From positions 1 to 23,182 of the IMG/VR virus record IMGVR_UViG_3300024350_000034: a DNA stretch of 23,182 nt; one strand, written 5' to 3'. The notes beneath the pieces were generated by a model. That model did not search any database. It saw nothing but the letters and a program-made list of their open reading frames with translations, and was not told the DNA's origin. Below, in pieces: positions 1 to 6,993 of the stretch; the stretch's first letter is position 1; each line of letters opens with the position of its first letter. Position numbers and translations under genes: made by a program. The DNA comes from a virus.

Positions 1-1
1 C

Positions 2-1003
2 TACGACGGTTCAGGAGAGCCTTATGGATTGATCAATAGAGCATTGATTCGTAAATTTGGTCGTTTAAATGAAAAAGTAAATGACAGTAAAGTCATTGGT
101 ACAAATCCATGTGGAGAAATTGGTTTAGAAGATGGCGAACCGTGCAACTTGGCTGAGATTTTCTTACCAAATATTTCTTCAAAAGAAGAGTTAATTGATA
201 TATCAATTCTTTTATATAAGACACAAAAAGCAATTACAACTCTTTCATATCCATATAAGAAAAGCCAAGACGTTATTTATAGAAATAGAAGGCTAGGTCA
301 GGGCATAACTGGCTGGCTGCAAGCGACTGAGGAGCAATTGTCTTGGGTTGATTCTTCATATGGTCATTTGAGAGAATTTGATATTGAATGGTCTAATCAC
401 CTTGGTATTAATCCATCTATTAAGCTTACAACTGTAAAGCCAAGTGGTACATTAAGCCTACTTGCTGGTGTTACTCCCGGTATTCACCCAGCATATGCAA
501 AATATTACATAAGAAGAATCAGAATGGGTAGCAATGATCCTCTTGTTAACTATTGTCGCAATAAGGGTTATGATGTTCAATTTGATATTGGTATAGATGG
601 AAAAGAAAATCATTCAATATGCGTTGTTTCTTTCCCTTGTGTTTCGCCAGATCATGCAACTTTGGCAGAAGAATTAACTGCTATTGAACAGCTTGAATGG
701 GTTGTAAAGGCCCAAACAATCTGGGCAGACAACAATGTTTCTGTAACTGTTTACTATAGAAAAGAAGAACTGCCAGAAATAAAAGAATGGATGAGCAAGA
801 ATTACAAAAATAATGTAAAGTCTGTTTCATTCTTATTACATAATGATCATGGCTTTGCAATGGCCCCCTATGAAAAGATTTCAGAAGCAGAGTATTTAAG
901 AATTAAGAATAAGATTAAATCTAATATAAACTTTATTGATAATATAAATACTCTTTCATTAGATAATCTTGAATGCGAAGGCGGCGCTTGTCCCATAAAG
1001 TAA
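2..1003 (+). CDS. nrdJ: Adenosylcobalamin-dependent (class II) ribonucleoside-triphosphate reductase, 3' part
   Basis: Reduces ribonucleotides to deoxyribonucleotides for phage DNA synthesis, using a B12-derived radical and no separate small subunit. The frame is open from base 2, so the 5' end lies outside the window; 333 residues are visible. The motif NPCGEI holds the expected thiyl-radical Cys (residue 37 of the visible part) and its Glu partner two residues later. Eleven residues after that Cys, in GEPCNL, is the partner redox Cys (residue 48), the spacing of C408 and C419 in Lactobacillus leichmannii reductase. TVKPSGTLSLLAGVTPGIHP is typical of the barrel core. The protein ends in CEGGACPIK, the shuttle-cysteine tail of the monomeric RTPR type. 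A TTG at 29 can be read as a start but falls inside conserved sequence and is not the true start. It ends just before a hairpin that separates it from the structural genes. Identification is confident; only the missing N-terminus is unseen. Confidence 0.95.
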   Translation, partial: YDGSGEPYGLINRALIRKFGRLNEKVNDSKVIGTNPCGEIGLEDGEPCNLAEIFLPNISSKEELIDISILLYKTQKAITTLSYPYKKSQDVIYRNRRLGQGITGWLQATEEQLSWVDSSYGHLREFDIEWSNHLGINPSIKLTTVKPSGTLSLLAGVTPGIHPAYAKYYIRRIRMGSNDPLVNYCRNKGYDVQFDIGIDGKENHSICVVSFPCVSPDHATLAEELTAIEQLEWVVKAQTIWADNNVSVTVYYRKEELPEIKEWMSKNYKNNVKSVSFLLHNDHGFAMAPYEKISEAEYLRIKNKIKSNINFIDNINTLSLDNLECEGGACPIK

Positions 1004-1036
1004 ACATATATAGTTCTATTAATATATGATAATCAT

Positions 1037-1066
1037 CAAAACCGTACCAAAAATGGTACGGTTTTG
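1037..1066 (+). terminator. Perfect 12-bp hairpin after the reductase gene
   Basis: CAAAACCGTACC (1037-1048), loop AAAAAT, then the exact complement GGTACGGTTTTG (1055-1066). It lies 33 bases after the stop codon. The following bases are T-rich (TGTTTATT) but not a clean U-tract, and the A-rich 5' side would allow bidirectional activity. It probably isolates the metabolic gene from the structural unit. Confidence 0.75.
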
Positions 1067-1099
1067 GTGTTTATTAGAAGTTTATAATGCAAAATCGTG

Positions 1100-1105
1100 T
1101 ATGAT
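1100..1105 (+). promoter_or_regulatory. Putative -10 element TATGAT for a leaderless start at 1113
   Basis: TATGAT preceded by TG, ending 7 nt before the ATG at 1113. Transcription from such an element would start at or within a base or two of the ATG. No Shine-Dalgarno sequence precedes that ATG and no clear -35 box is visible. It sits just after the terminator at 1037-1066, where a promoter for the portal-capsid unit is expected. Confidence 0.5.
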
Positions 1106-1112
1106 TATTTAG

Positions 1113-1448
1113 ATGACCAACGATATTATCAAGAACAAGAAACTCTGGCTACCAGAAAGGGCATATGGCATCTGTCTATGGATTATGCCAGATGGCCTTC
1201 CTCTTATGGACGCTGATAAAAATGTCCTTTGCGCAGAAGGATTTATAAATGATGAGAAAGTAGAGGCTCAAGTTCTTGAGGCTGTTAAGTATTGGACTGG
1301 TGATGATCAAGGCTATGCTGCTTGGATACCGGGGGCTAGAAAAGTTTCTGATTCCGAAAGAGAAGATCAGCAAGAGAGACTTAGCCTTGGGTATACCCCA
1401 GATCCATACGAAGATGTTTTAGATACTTATTTAAGGAGAAATAAATGA
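1113..1448 (+). CDS. Unknown 111-aa protein upstream of the portal
   Basis: I do not recognise this family. The protein is soluble-looking, with many Trp and aromatic residues near the N-terminus (KLWLPERAYGICLWIMPDG) and an acidic, Tyr/Pro-containing C-terminal half. It has no signal peptide or clear membrane segment. The ATG at 1113 has no Shine-Dalgarno sequence but a -10-like TATGAT lies 7 nt upstream, so it may be translated from a leaderless mRNA. Its 3' end overlaps the portal start by 4 bases (AAATGA), and the portal ribosome binding site AAGGAG lies inside its last codons, so the two are likely co-transcribed and translationally coupled. Position suggests a head-assembly or early packaging accessory role, but nothing in the sequence proves it. 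Confidence 0.8.
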   Translation: MTNDIIKNKKLWLPERAYGICLWIMPDGLPLMDADKNVLCAEGFINDEKVEAQVLEAVKYWTGDDQGYAAWIPGARKVSDSEREDQQERLSLGYTPDPYEDVLDTYLRRNK

Positions 1449-3061
1449 CTTTGACTCATATAGATGATCAAGATATTTCTGAAGGCGTTGAAATAGATGA
1501 ACTTACTTATCATCAAATAATTTCTAAATTAGAATCATCTGATCCATTTAGCAATATTAAATTGAATAGTCTTTCTCCCAAGATGAAGCGTAAATATTAT
1601 TCGCTTCAAAAGAAGATGACTGGAAATCCAGATAGTGTTGGAACTAAATATATAGATCCAGAGCAAATTGTTGGATATTCATTATTTGATGTTGTTTATC
1701 CGCCATACGATCAAGAGAATTTAGCTAGTCTTTTTGATCAAAGCGCAATTCAAAATGCCGCTGTTAATGCCAGAGTTATGAACACTGTTGGTCTTGGATT
1801 TGAATTTGTAGAAACTACAAAAGCCAGAAGAAAGATTGAGAAATCTCAAGATAATGAAGAAAAGCTGGCAAGAGTAAGAAAATCTCTTCATGATGAAAAA
1901 GATAGATTAGAAGATATATTTGAAAATCTAAATGATGAAGAGACTTTTATTGAAACAATGGTACGTGTTTGGCTAGATGTTCTATGCACAGGAAACGGAT
2001 ATCTTGAAATAGGTAGAACTGTATCTGGTGAAATTGGATATATCGGCCATGTTCCCTCAGTCCTTGTTCGTGTTCGCAGAAAGCGTGATGGATTTGTTCA
2101 AATGGCTAGAAGCAACAAGATCCAAGCTGTTTTCTTTAGGAACTTTCAGGATAAAGAAACTCCTGACCCAATCAATAATGATCCTAATCCTAATGAGATG
2201 ATACATTTCAAACTGTATTCACCAAATAATACATACTATGGTATATCTCCAGCAGTTTCTGCTGCTGCAGCAATTATTGGTGATAAGTTTGCAAAAGAAT
2301 ATAATATTGATTATTTTGAAAACAAAGCTATACCTAGATACGCAATAATTATTAAAGGCGCTAAGTTAAGTGCAAAATCAAAACAAGAGTTGATTAATTA
2401 TTTTAGAAATGAAGTTAAGGGAAGAAACCATGGAACACTGGTGATACCAGTTCCTGCTTCTATAGGTTCTGACGCTGATATTAAATTTGAAAAACTAGAA
2501 GCTGGGATTCAAGATGCTTCGTTTGATAAGTACAGAAAATCAAATAGGGATGAAATTCTAGTAGCAAACAGAGTACCGGCTCCAAAAGTTGGCGTTTATG
2601 ACAATGCTAATTTAGCTGTGTCTAGGGACGCAGATAAGACATTTAAGACTCAAGTAATTGGCCCAGATCAAGCCATTATAGAAAAAAGAATAAACAGAAT
2701 TGTTGCAGAATTTACTGATCTTTTATGTTTAAGATTTAAGAGAATTGATCTTGTTGATGAAGATATTCAGTCAAGAATATACGATAGATATTTGAGAACA
2801 GAAGTCGTAAGTCCTAATGAAGTCAGAAGTCATTTAGGATTCCCTGAAAGAACTGATGGCGACGATGTTTTGCCATTCCCAACAAAGATTAAGAAAGAAG
2901 GTGCTGGCGCTCCGTTTGGAAATTCTAATAATCAATCAGAATTTCCTCCGAAGGCGAGAGTAGACACACCAGCGGGGGCTTCTGACAATGTAGCAAATGG
3001 CGATCAAGCTGAAAGAGGCCAGAGTCAAGATTCTGGCCAGAACAATGGAGGCAATCAATGA
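1445..3061 (+). CDS. Phage portal protein (PBSX/HK97-like)
   Basis: The portal forms the dodecameric ring at one vertex of the procapsid through which DNA is packaged and to which the neck attaches. At 538 aa it has normal portal size. Family-typical features are the early IVGYSLFDVVYPPYD region, the NEMIHFKLYSP plus YYGISPAVSAAAAI block around residues 250-280, and a helix-rich C-terminal half containing the EVVSPNEVRSHLGFPERTDG segment that precedes the tail. The last 50 residues are Gly/Asn/Gln/Ser-rich and likely disordered. AAGGAG at 1433-1438 lies 6 nt before the ATG. The gene overlaps both neighbours by 4 bases (ATGA), which indicates translational coupling. Family assignment is by recognition of sequence pattern and of the portal-protease-capsid order. 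Confidence 0.92.
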   Translation: MTLTHIDDQDISEGVEIDELTYHQIISKLESSDPFSNIKLNSLSPKMKRKYYSLQKKMTGNPDSVGTKYIDPEQIVGYSLFDVVYPPYDQENLASLFDQSAIQNAAVNARVMNTVGLGFEFVETTKARRKIEKSQDNEEKLARVRKSLHDEKDRLEDIFENLNDEETFIETMVRVWLDVLCTGNGYLEIGRTVSGEIGYIGHVPSVLVRVRRKRDGFVQMARSNKIQAVFFRNFQDKETPDPINNDPNPNEMIHFKLYSPNNTYYGISPAVSAAAAIIGDKFAKEYNIDYFENKAIPRYAIIIKGAKLSAKSKQELINYFRNEVKGRNHGTLVIPVPASIGSDADIKFEKLEAGIQDASFDKYRKSNRDEILVANRVPAPKVGVYDNANLAVSRDADKTFKTQVIGPDQAIIEKRINRIVAEFTDLLCLRFKRIDLVDEDIQSRIYDRYLRTEVVSPNEVRSHLGFPERTDGDDVLPFPTKIKKEGAGAPFGNSNNQSEFPPKARVDTPAGASDNVANGDQAERGQSQDSGQNNGGNQ

Positions 3062-3318
3062 GCGAAAGCACTTTAGTGTATTCAAATCCAGCAGCGACTA
3101 GTGCTGATGGTGTGGTGAGTTTAAATCATCATACCGACTCAATATATTTTATGAGTCAATCACTAGATTTTGCTGATGTTAAATTAAATGGAAAATATAT
3201 TGTAAGAATAGGCCATGGTCAAGTTGAGGCTCATTTTTATAATGAAATACCCGGCGATTATACGACTTTTGAAATTCTTACTGCAGGCGTTACTCTTTCT
3301 GTGTTTGCAGTCGGATAA
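3058..3318 (+). CDS. Small beta-rich virion-associated protein, tandem copy 1
   Basis: An 86-aa protein with no helix-forming stretches and regular alternation of polar and hydrophobic residues, so probably a small beta-sandwich. It is a clear paralogue of the next gene: both share the patterns LVYSN.A.TS..GV, NHHT and IPGDYT followed by E.LTA and ending VFA.G. TGGAGG at 3046-3051 lies 6 nt before the ATG, and the ATG overlaps the portal stop. Its place between portal and maturation protease fits a minor structural or decoration protein. I do not recognise a named family. It lacks a signal peptide and membrane segment. Confidence 0.85.
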   Translation: MSESTLVYSNPAATSADGVVSLNHHTDSIYFMSQSLDFADVKLNGKYIVRIGHGQVEAHFYNEIPGDYTTFEILTAGVTLSVFAVG

Positions 3319-3326
3319 GGAGAAAA

Positions 3327-3590
3327 ATGAACGGATCTTTAGTATATTCAAATACTGCTATAACTAGTTTAAATGGTGTGATTAATTTTAATCATCATAC
3401 ATCATGTGTTTATATTTTAAATACTGATGTAACATTAGATGCTACGATTAAATTAAATAATATTTATAGTATAAATATTCCTCATACGCCTAATCAAGCT
3501 ACGCGTGCATATGTAAAAATACCCGGTGATTATACGCAAATGGAAGTGCTCACAGCGAACATCACCGTGTCAGTCTTTGCAATAGGATAA
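3327..3590 (+). CDS. Small beta-rich virion-associated protein, tandem copy 2
   Basis: An 87-aa paralogue of the gene just upstream. The best conserved parts are the N-terminal LVYSN and NHHT block and the C-terminal IPGDYT...VSVFAIG block; the middle has diverged. At DNA level an 18-base stretch (3247-3264 and 3519-3536) differs at one base, which supports a local tandem duplication. AAGGAG at 3317-3322, overlapping the previous stop codon region, lies 4 nt before the ATG. The role is unknown; decoration or minor capsid protein is a guess from position. Confidence 0.85.
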   Translation: MNGSLVYSNTAITSLNGVINFNHHTSCVYILNTDVTLDATIKLNNIYSINIPHTPNQATRAYVKIPGDYTQMEVLTANITVSVFAIG

Positions 3591-3630
3591 TTTGTTTTTT
3601 TATTGCAATTAGATTATTATGGAGTGTATA

Positions 3631-5865
3631 ATGAATAATTTCACATTGGATTTTCCAATATCTTTTATAAAAAAAGAAGAAAGAATTGTTGTTGGTATTG
3701 CAACAGCAGACAATATTGATAAAACAGGTGATGTTGTAGATTTTGAGGCTTCTCTTGAAGCTTTTGAAAACTGGGCTGGCAACATTAGAGAAATGCATAG
3801 CCCAATTGCTGTTGGCAAAGCTATTAAATATGAGCCAATAAGAGTGAAGAGCGAAGATGGCGAAGAATATAATGCTATTAAAGTAGAGGCTTATATTTCA
3901 AAAGGCGCTCAAGATACTTGGGAAAAAGTTCTAGATGGCACACTTCGTGCCTTTTCTATTGGTGGGTCTATTGTTGAAAAGAAGATGGACTCTACTCGTA
4001 TGTTCAGAGGCAAGCCTGTTAACATTATTAAGAAATATAGACTTGGCGAGCTTAGTTTGGTAGATAATCCAGCTAATGCTCTTGCTACAGTAGATATTAT
4101 TAAAATGGATACACTTGGCAATCTAGAATATGCTCTAGAAGAAGTATTGAAAGCAGCGAAGCAGCCTTTGAAAGATCCAAAAGGAGGCCTTACTGCCGCT
4201 GGTAGGAGACACTTCAAGCAAACAGAAGGCGCAAACCTTAAGCCCGGTGTTAAAGGCCCAGCCAATACTCCTGAAAAAATGAGAAGAAAAGGATCTTTCT
4301 TAACAAGATTCTTTACTAATCCATCTGGGCCTATGAAAGATGAAAAGGGTAGACCAACTAGATTGGCATTGTCTGCCGCCGCTTGGGGCGAGCCAGTCCC
4401 TCAGAATGCTCAGGATGCCGCTGCACTTGCGGCTAAAGGCAGAAGGCTTCTAGAGAGATATGCCAAGTTAAAAGAAAAAGATGCAAATAAAATTCTTGAA
4501 GAAGATGAAGATATCTTAATGCAAGATATGAATTATTTTATCAACGAGGACTATTCAAAAATATTGGAAGAATTCAATATTTCTAAAGAGGGTGAAGTAG
4601 CTACTTCAAACATGGATGCTGGGTTAAAATACCCAGCCCAAGGTTATCCAAAGAATAGAAAAAAGAAAGTTAAGAAAACAAAAAAGGAGTCATCAATGAG
4701 AAAAGACTATACTGAATATACGACTCTAAATGATGTTCTTAAATGTACCCTATCTAATGCTGTCGTTTTTTACTTTGCAGCACACAGGGCACATTGGAAT
4801 GTTGAAGGGCCTGATTTCTTTGAGTACCATTCTTTGTTCAAAGATATTTATGAAGATGTTTATGATTCTATAGATTCTTTTGCAGAGAATATTAGAAAAC
4901 TGAATGACTTTCCCCCGCCTATTGGCGACATGGAAGATCACTCAGAATACGAAGACGATTCAGCCTCTTCTGACGCTAAAGATCTATCATTAGATTTGTA
5001 TATGAAGAATAAAACTTTAGTAGATGTATTGAAATACGCTTTCAATATAGCTAGTTCATCAAATGAACAGGGTATTGCAAACTTCATTGCAGATAGAATT
5101 GATAAGCATCAGAAGTGGGGCTGGCAACTCAAATCTTCATTGCTTGCTGGCGGTGTAGAAATTCCAATTCCAGAAGAAGATATGGATGATCCAGCGGAAG
5201 AAGAGAATGATACAGAAGAATCAGATTTAATAGATATTATGAATCTTTTAAACATGGCTTTTGGCATAACTGAAAAGTCAGAGGTTGAAAAGTTTGATTC
5301 AGATGAAAATATAAAACTTATTAAAATGCAAGATGAATCATTGCAAAATCATGTACAATATGATACAGTTGAAACTATGAACGAGCAAGAGGTCAATAAG
5401 CTCTCTTTAATTAAGAGAATGATAAACTGGCTGGTTCCAGATGTTCAAGAAAATACTTCAACCATTTCAATAGTTGAAGAGTCTATCACTACACAGGAGG
5501 ATGAAATGGATATCGAAGTCCTTAAGGACGCTCTTGGTGCCGTTGTAGATCAGAAGCTAACTGCTTTTGCTTCTTCGATTAAAGAAGAAGTTGAAGTAGC
5601 AATGCAAGAAAAGATCGACAATCTCACAAAGAGTTTTGAAGCCAACAGCGTTGAGCTTCAAGAGAAGTTAGAAGCTACTGAAAAGGCTCTCGCTGAACAA
5701 GAAGAGCAAGTAAAGGCTTTTGGCAAATCAGGCGCTATCAAAAAGAGCGTCGATCCAGAAGATGATGATGAGAATGAGCAGATCGTTAAGTCTCATCCAG
5801 CTTCAGTTTGGAATAATGTGTACCTGCCTCAGGGTATTATAAGTGCTCTAGGCTATAAGTCATAA
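3631..5865 (+). CDS. Maturation protease - DUF6321-like - Dps-like - scaffold multidomain protein
   Basis: Four modules share one 744-aa frame. Residues 1-165 are a XkdF/U35-like prohead serine protease, with a likely catalytic His56 (EMHSPIAVG), Ser109 (LRAFSIGG) and the GELSLVDNPAN block at 139-149. Residues about 181-285 match, from memory, the DUF6321 module (KGGLTAAGRRHF, NLKPGVKG, RPTRLALSAAAWGEPVP). Residues 356-508 resemble Dps/ferritin-like proteins (HWNVEGPDFFEYHSLF, then NFIADRIDKHQKWGW). After an acidic linker, residues 626-744 are Glu/Lys/Gln-rich coiled coil, as expected of a capsid scaffold. ATG 3631 is chosen because GGAG at 3621-3624 lies 6 nt upstream; the earlier ATG at 3619 overlaps that GGAG. 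It directly precedes the capsid gene. Protease-scaffold fusion recalls lambda C/Nu3 and P2 O; the Dps-like insert is unusual. Confidence 0.88.
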   Translation: MNNFTLDFPISFIKKEERIVVGIATADNIDKTGDVVDFEASLEAFENWAGNIREMHSPIAVGKAIKYEPIRVKSEDGEEYNAIKVEAYISKGAQDTWEKVLDGTLRAFSIGGSIVEKKMDSTRMFRGKPVNIIKKYRLGELSLVDNPANALATVDIIKMDTLGNLEYALEEVLKAAKQPLKDPKGGLTAAGRRHFKQTEGANLKPGVKGPANTPEKMRRKGSFLTRFFTNPSGPMKDEKGRPTRLALSAAAWGEPVPQNAQDAAALAAKGRRLLERYAKLKEKDANKILEEDEDILMQDMNYFINEDYSKILEEFNISKEGEVATSNMDAGLKYPAQGYPKNRKKKVKKTKKESSMRKDYTEYTTLNDVLKCTLSNAVVFYFAAHRAHWNVEGPDFFEYHSLFKDIYEDVYDSIDSFAENIRKLNDFPPPIGDMEDHSEYEDDSASSDAKDLSLDLYMKNKTLVDVLKYAFNIASSSNEQGIANFIADRIDKHQKWGWQLKSSLLAGGVEIPIPEEDMDDPAEEENDTEESDLIDIMNLLNMAFGITEKSEVEKFDSDENIKLIKMQDESLQNHVQYDTVETMNEQEVNKLSLIKRMINWLVPDVQENTSTISIVEESITTQEDEMDIEVLKDALGAVVDQKLTAFASSIKEEVEVAMQEKIDNLTKSFEANSVELQEKLEATEKALAEQEEQVKAFGKSGAIKKSVDPEDDDENEQIVKSHPASVWNNVYLPQGIISALGYKS
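4696..5865 (+). CDS. Possible nested product starting at the Dps-like domain
   Basis: In the protease frame, ATG 4696 is preceded by AAGGAG (4684-4689) with a 6-nt spacer, which is as good as the sites used by neighbouring genes. Initiation here would give a 389-aa protein consisting of the Dps-like domain, acidic linker and scaffold. The upstream residues are a Lys-rich linker (NRKKKVKKTKKES), a natural domain boundary. Within the Dps-like domain, His388, His400, Asp415 and Glu419 (numbered from 3631) occupy positions equivalent to E. coli Dps H51, H63, D78 and E82, while the D67 position reads Lys404 with Asp405 next to it. Whether this start is used is unproven: the AAGGAG also encodes Lys-Glu residues of the linker. 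Confidence 0.45.
   Translation: MRKDYTEYTTLNDVLKCTLSNAVVFYFAAHRAHWNVEGPDFFEYHSLFKDIYEDVYDSIDSFAENIRKLNDFPPPIGDMEDHSEYEDDSASSDAKDLSLDLYMKNKTLVDVLKYAFNIASSSNEQGIANFIADRIDKHQKWGWQLKSSLLAGGVEIPIPEEDMDDPAEEENDTEESDLIDIMNLLNMAFGITEKSEVEKFDSDENIKLIKMQDESLQNHVQYDTVETMNEQEVNKLSLIKRMINWLVPDVQENTSTISIVEESITTQEDEMDIEVLKDALGAVVDQKLTAFASSIKEEVEVAMQEKIDNLTKSFEANSVELQEKLEATEKALAEQEEQVKAFGKSGAIKKSVDPEDDDENEQIVKSHPASVWNNVYLPQGIISALGYKS
5506..5865 (+). CDS. Nested capsid scaffold protein
   Basis: In-frame ATG 5506 is preceded by a full AGGAGG (5495-5500) with a 5-nt spacer. The product would be 119 aa, acidic and coiled-coil-like (heptads of Glu, Lys, Gln, Leu and Ala), ending in a short basic and hydrophobic segment just before the capsid gene. 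This is the arrangement of lambda Nu3 inside C, where the scaffold is both the C-terminus of the protease and a separate, more abundant product. The major capsid protein here lacks an obvious N-terminal delta domain, so a separate scaffold is expected. It would be degraded or released by the protease during maturation. The start site is supported by sequence; product abundance is inference. Confidence 0.65.
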   Translation: MDIEVLKDALGAVVDQKLTAFASSIKEEVEVAMQEKIDNLTKSFEANSVELQEKLEATEKALAEQEEQVKAFGKSGAIKKSVDPEDDDENEQIVKSHPASVWNNVYLPQGIISALGYKS

Positions 5866-5883
5866 CTAGGAGGATATAAAAAA

Positions 5884-6915
5884 ATGGCAACACAAGAAGA
5901 AATTCTTTCAAAAGCTAATGAAGTTACAACGAGTGTTGTTGGCAATGACTCCGGTGGTTTATTAAAGCCCGAGCAGTCCAACAGATTCCTTGATTTCGTT
6001 ATTGATCAATCAGTGCTTATGCAGAACGCAAGAGTCGTTCGTATGCGCACTCCACAAATGGAAATCGACAAGCTTTCGGTCGGCACTCGTTTGCTGGCTA
6101 AGGCTACTGAGGCAACCGACACCAGCACTAACGCTGCTGTCACCTTCAGCAAGGTTTCAATTAGCACAGTTAAGCTTCGTCTTGACTGGGCACTCAGCAC
6201 CGAGTCGCTAGAGGATAACATCGAAGGCAACTCGCTTGAGGATCACATTGCTCAGGCAATGGCTCGTCAGACTGCTAACGACATGGATGACTTGTTCATC
6301 AATGGCGACACTACCTCTGGCAACGCACTACTCAAGGCCCTTGATGGTTTCGTAAAGCTTGCGAAGGCATCGGGTGTGGTTGTTGACGAAGGCGGTAATA
6401 ACGTGTCAAGAGCTACTTTCGACCGTGTTCTCCGTAACCTTCCCACAAAGTATCTGCAAAGAAGAAGCGATCTTCGTTTCTTCTCAGGTTCTGGTGTGGT
6501 TCAGGATGCTATCTATAGCCTTGGTAACCCCAACAGCGCAACCGCTGCTACTGCAGGCGCTCCCTCGCCAGCCTCAACCGCTGGTGACGCTGCTTATCTG
6601 CAGGGTGCAATGTATGCAAATGGTGGCCCCGGTTCAACTGGCCTCGCTCCATTCGGTATTCCACTGGTTGAGATTCCTCTCATGCCAGAGACTGTTTCGG
6701 GCGACTACTCTGGCGCTGCTGGTTCACATGGTTATGTGGAACTTACCTTCCCCAATAACAAGGTGATCGGTATCCACAGAGATATCACTCTCTACCGTCA
6801 GTTCAAGCCCAAGACTGACACTATTGAGTATACTCAATTCATGAGAGTCGGCTGCAACATTGAAAATGCTGCTTCCTACGTCATTGCAAAGAACGTCAAG
6901 CTTCGTACTCTGTGA
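5884..6915 (+). CDS. Major capsid protein, HK97 fold
   Basis: Builds the icosahedral shell. At 343 aa it fits capsid proteins that rely on a separate scaffold. Family-like features are the N-terminal GGLLKPEQSNRFLDFVIDQS, the RLLAKATEATDT and RLDWALSTESLEDNIEG regions (E-loop and spine-helix area), the AMARQTANDMDDLFINGD block, and the C-terminal NKVIGIHRDITLYRQFKP typical of the P-domain strand. AGGAGG at 5868-5873 lies 10 nt upstream of the ATG. Codon choice differs from the AT-rich neighbours: many AAC, TTC, ATC, CGT, GGC and CTC codons, as in the tail tube gene, which fits selection for high expression. A strong terminator follows 23 bases after the stop. Confidence 0.93.
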   Translation: MATQEEILSKANEVTTSVVGNDSGGLLKPEQSNRFLDFVIDQSVLMQNARVVRMRTPQMEIDKLSVGTRLLAKATEATDTSTNAAVTFSKVSISTVKLRLDWALSTESLEDNIEGNSLEDHIAQAMARQTANDMDDLFINGDTTSGNALLKALDGFVKLAKASGVVVDEGGNNVSRATFDRVLRNLPTKYLQRRSDLRFFSGSGVVQDAIYSLGNPNSATAATAGAPSPASTAGDAAYLQGAMYANGGPGSTGLAPFGIPLVEIPLMPETVSGDYSGAAGSHGYVELTFPNNKVIGIHRDITLYRQFKPKTDTIEYTQFMRVGCNIENAASYVIAKNVKLRTL

Positions 6916-6938
6916 TAATGTAGTCCAATTAAGTGGAG

Positions 6939-6958
6939 GCCCCAGCGAAAGCTGGGGC
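6939..6958 (+). terminator. GNRA-loop terminator after the capsid gene
   Basis: GCCCCAGC (6939-6946), tetraloop GAAA, exact complement GCTGGGGC (6951-6958), followed by TTTTGCTTT. The GC-rich 8-bp stem with a GNRA loop and T-rich tail is a classic intrinsic terminator. It closes the portal-to-capsid unit. An open frame beginning GTG at 6933 runs through it and is not a credible start. Confidence 0.85.
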
Positions 6959-6987
6959 TTTTGCTTTATATAGAACTTTTTCTATGA

Positions 6988-6993
6988 TACAAT
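6988..6993 (+). promoter_or_regulatory. Putative extended -10 (TGATACAAT) for a leaderless start at 7002
   Basis: TACAAT preceded by TGA gives an extended -10. It ends 8 nt before ATG 7002, which has no Shine-Dalgarno sequence. It lies 29 bases after the capsid terminator, so a new promoter is expected here to drive the fibre-gene unit. No convincing -35 is visible. Confidence 0.5.

Noticed and set aside
3619-3630. Upstream ATG 3619 as start of the protease
   Set aside because: The GGAG that would serve ATG 3631 begins inside this ATG, and no Shine-Dalgarno sequence precedes 3619.
3591-3630. T-rich gap before the protease as a terminator or promoter
   Set aside because: Only a weak GCAATA/TATTGC pairing with the T-run in the loop is possible, and the TATAAT at 3627-3632 overlaps the start codon.
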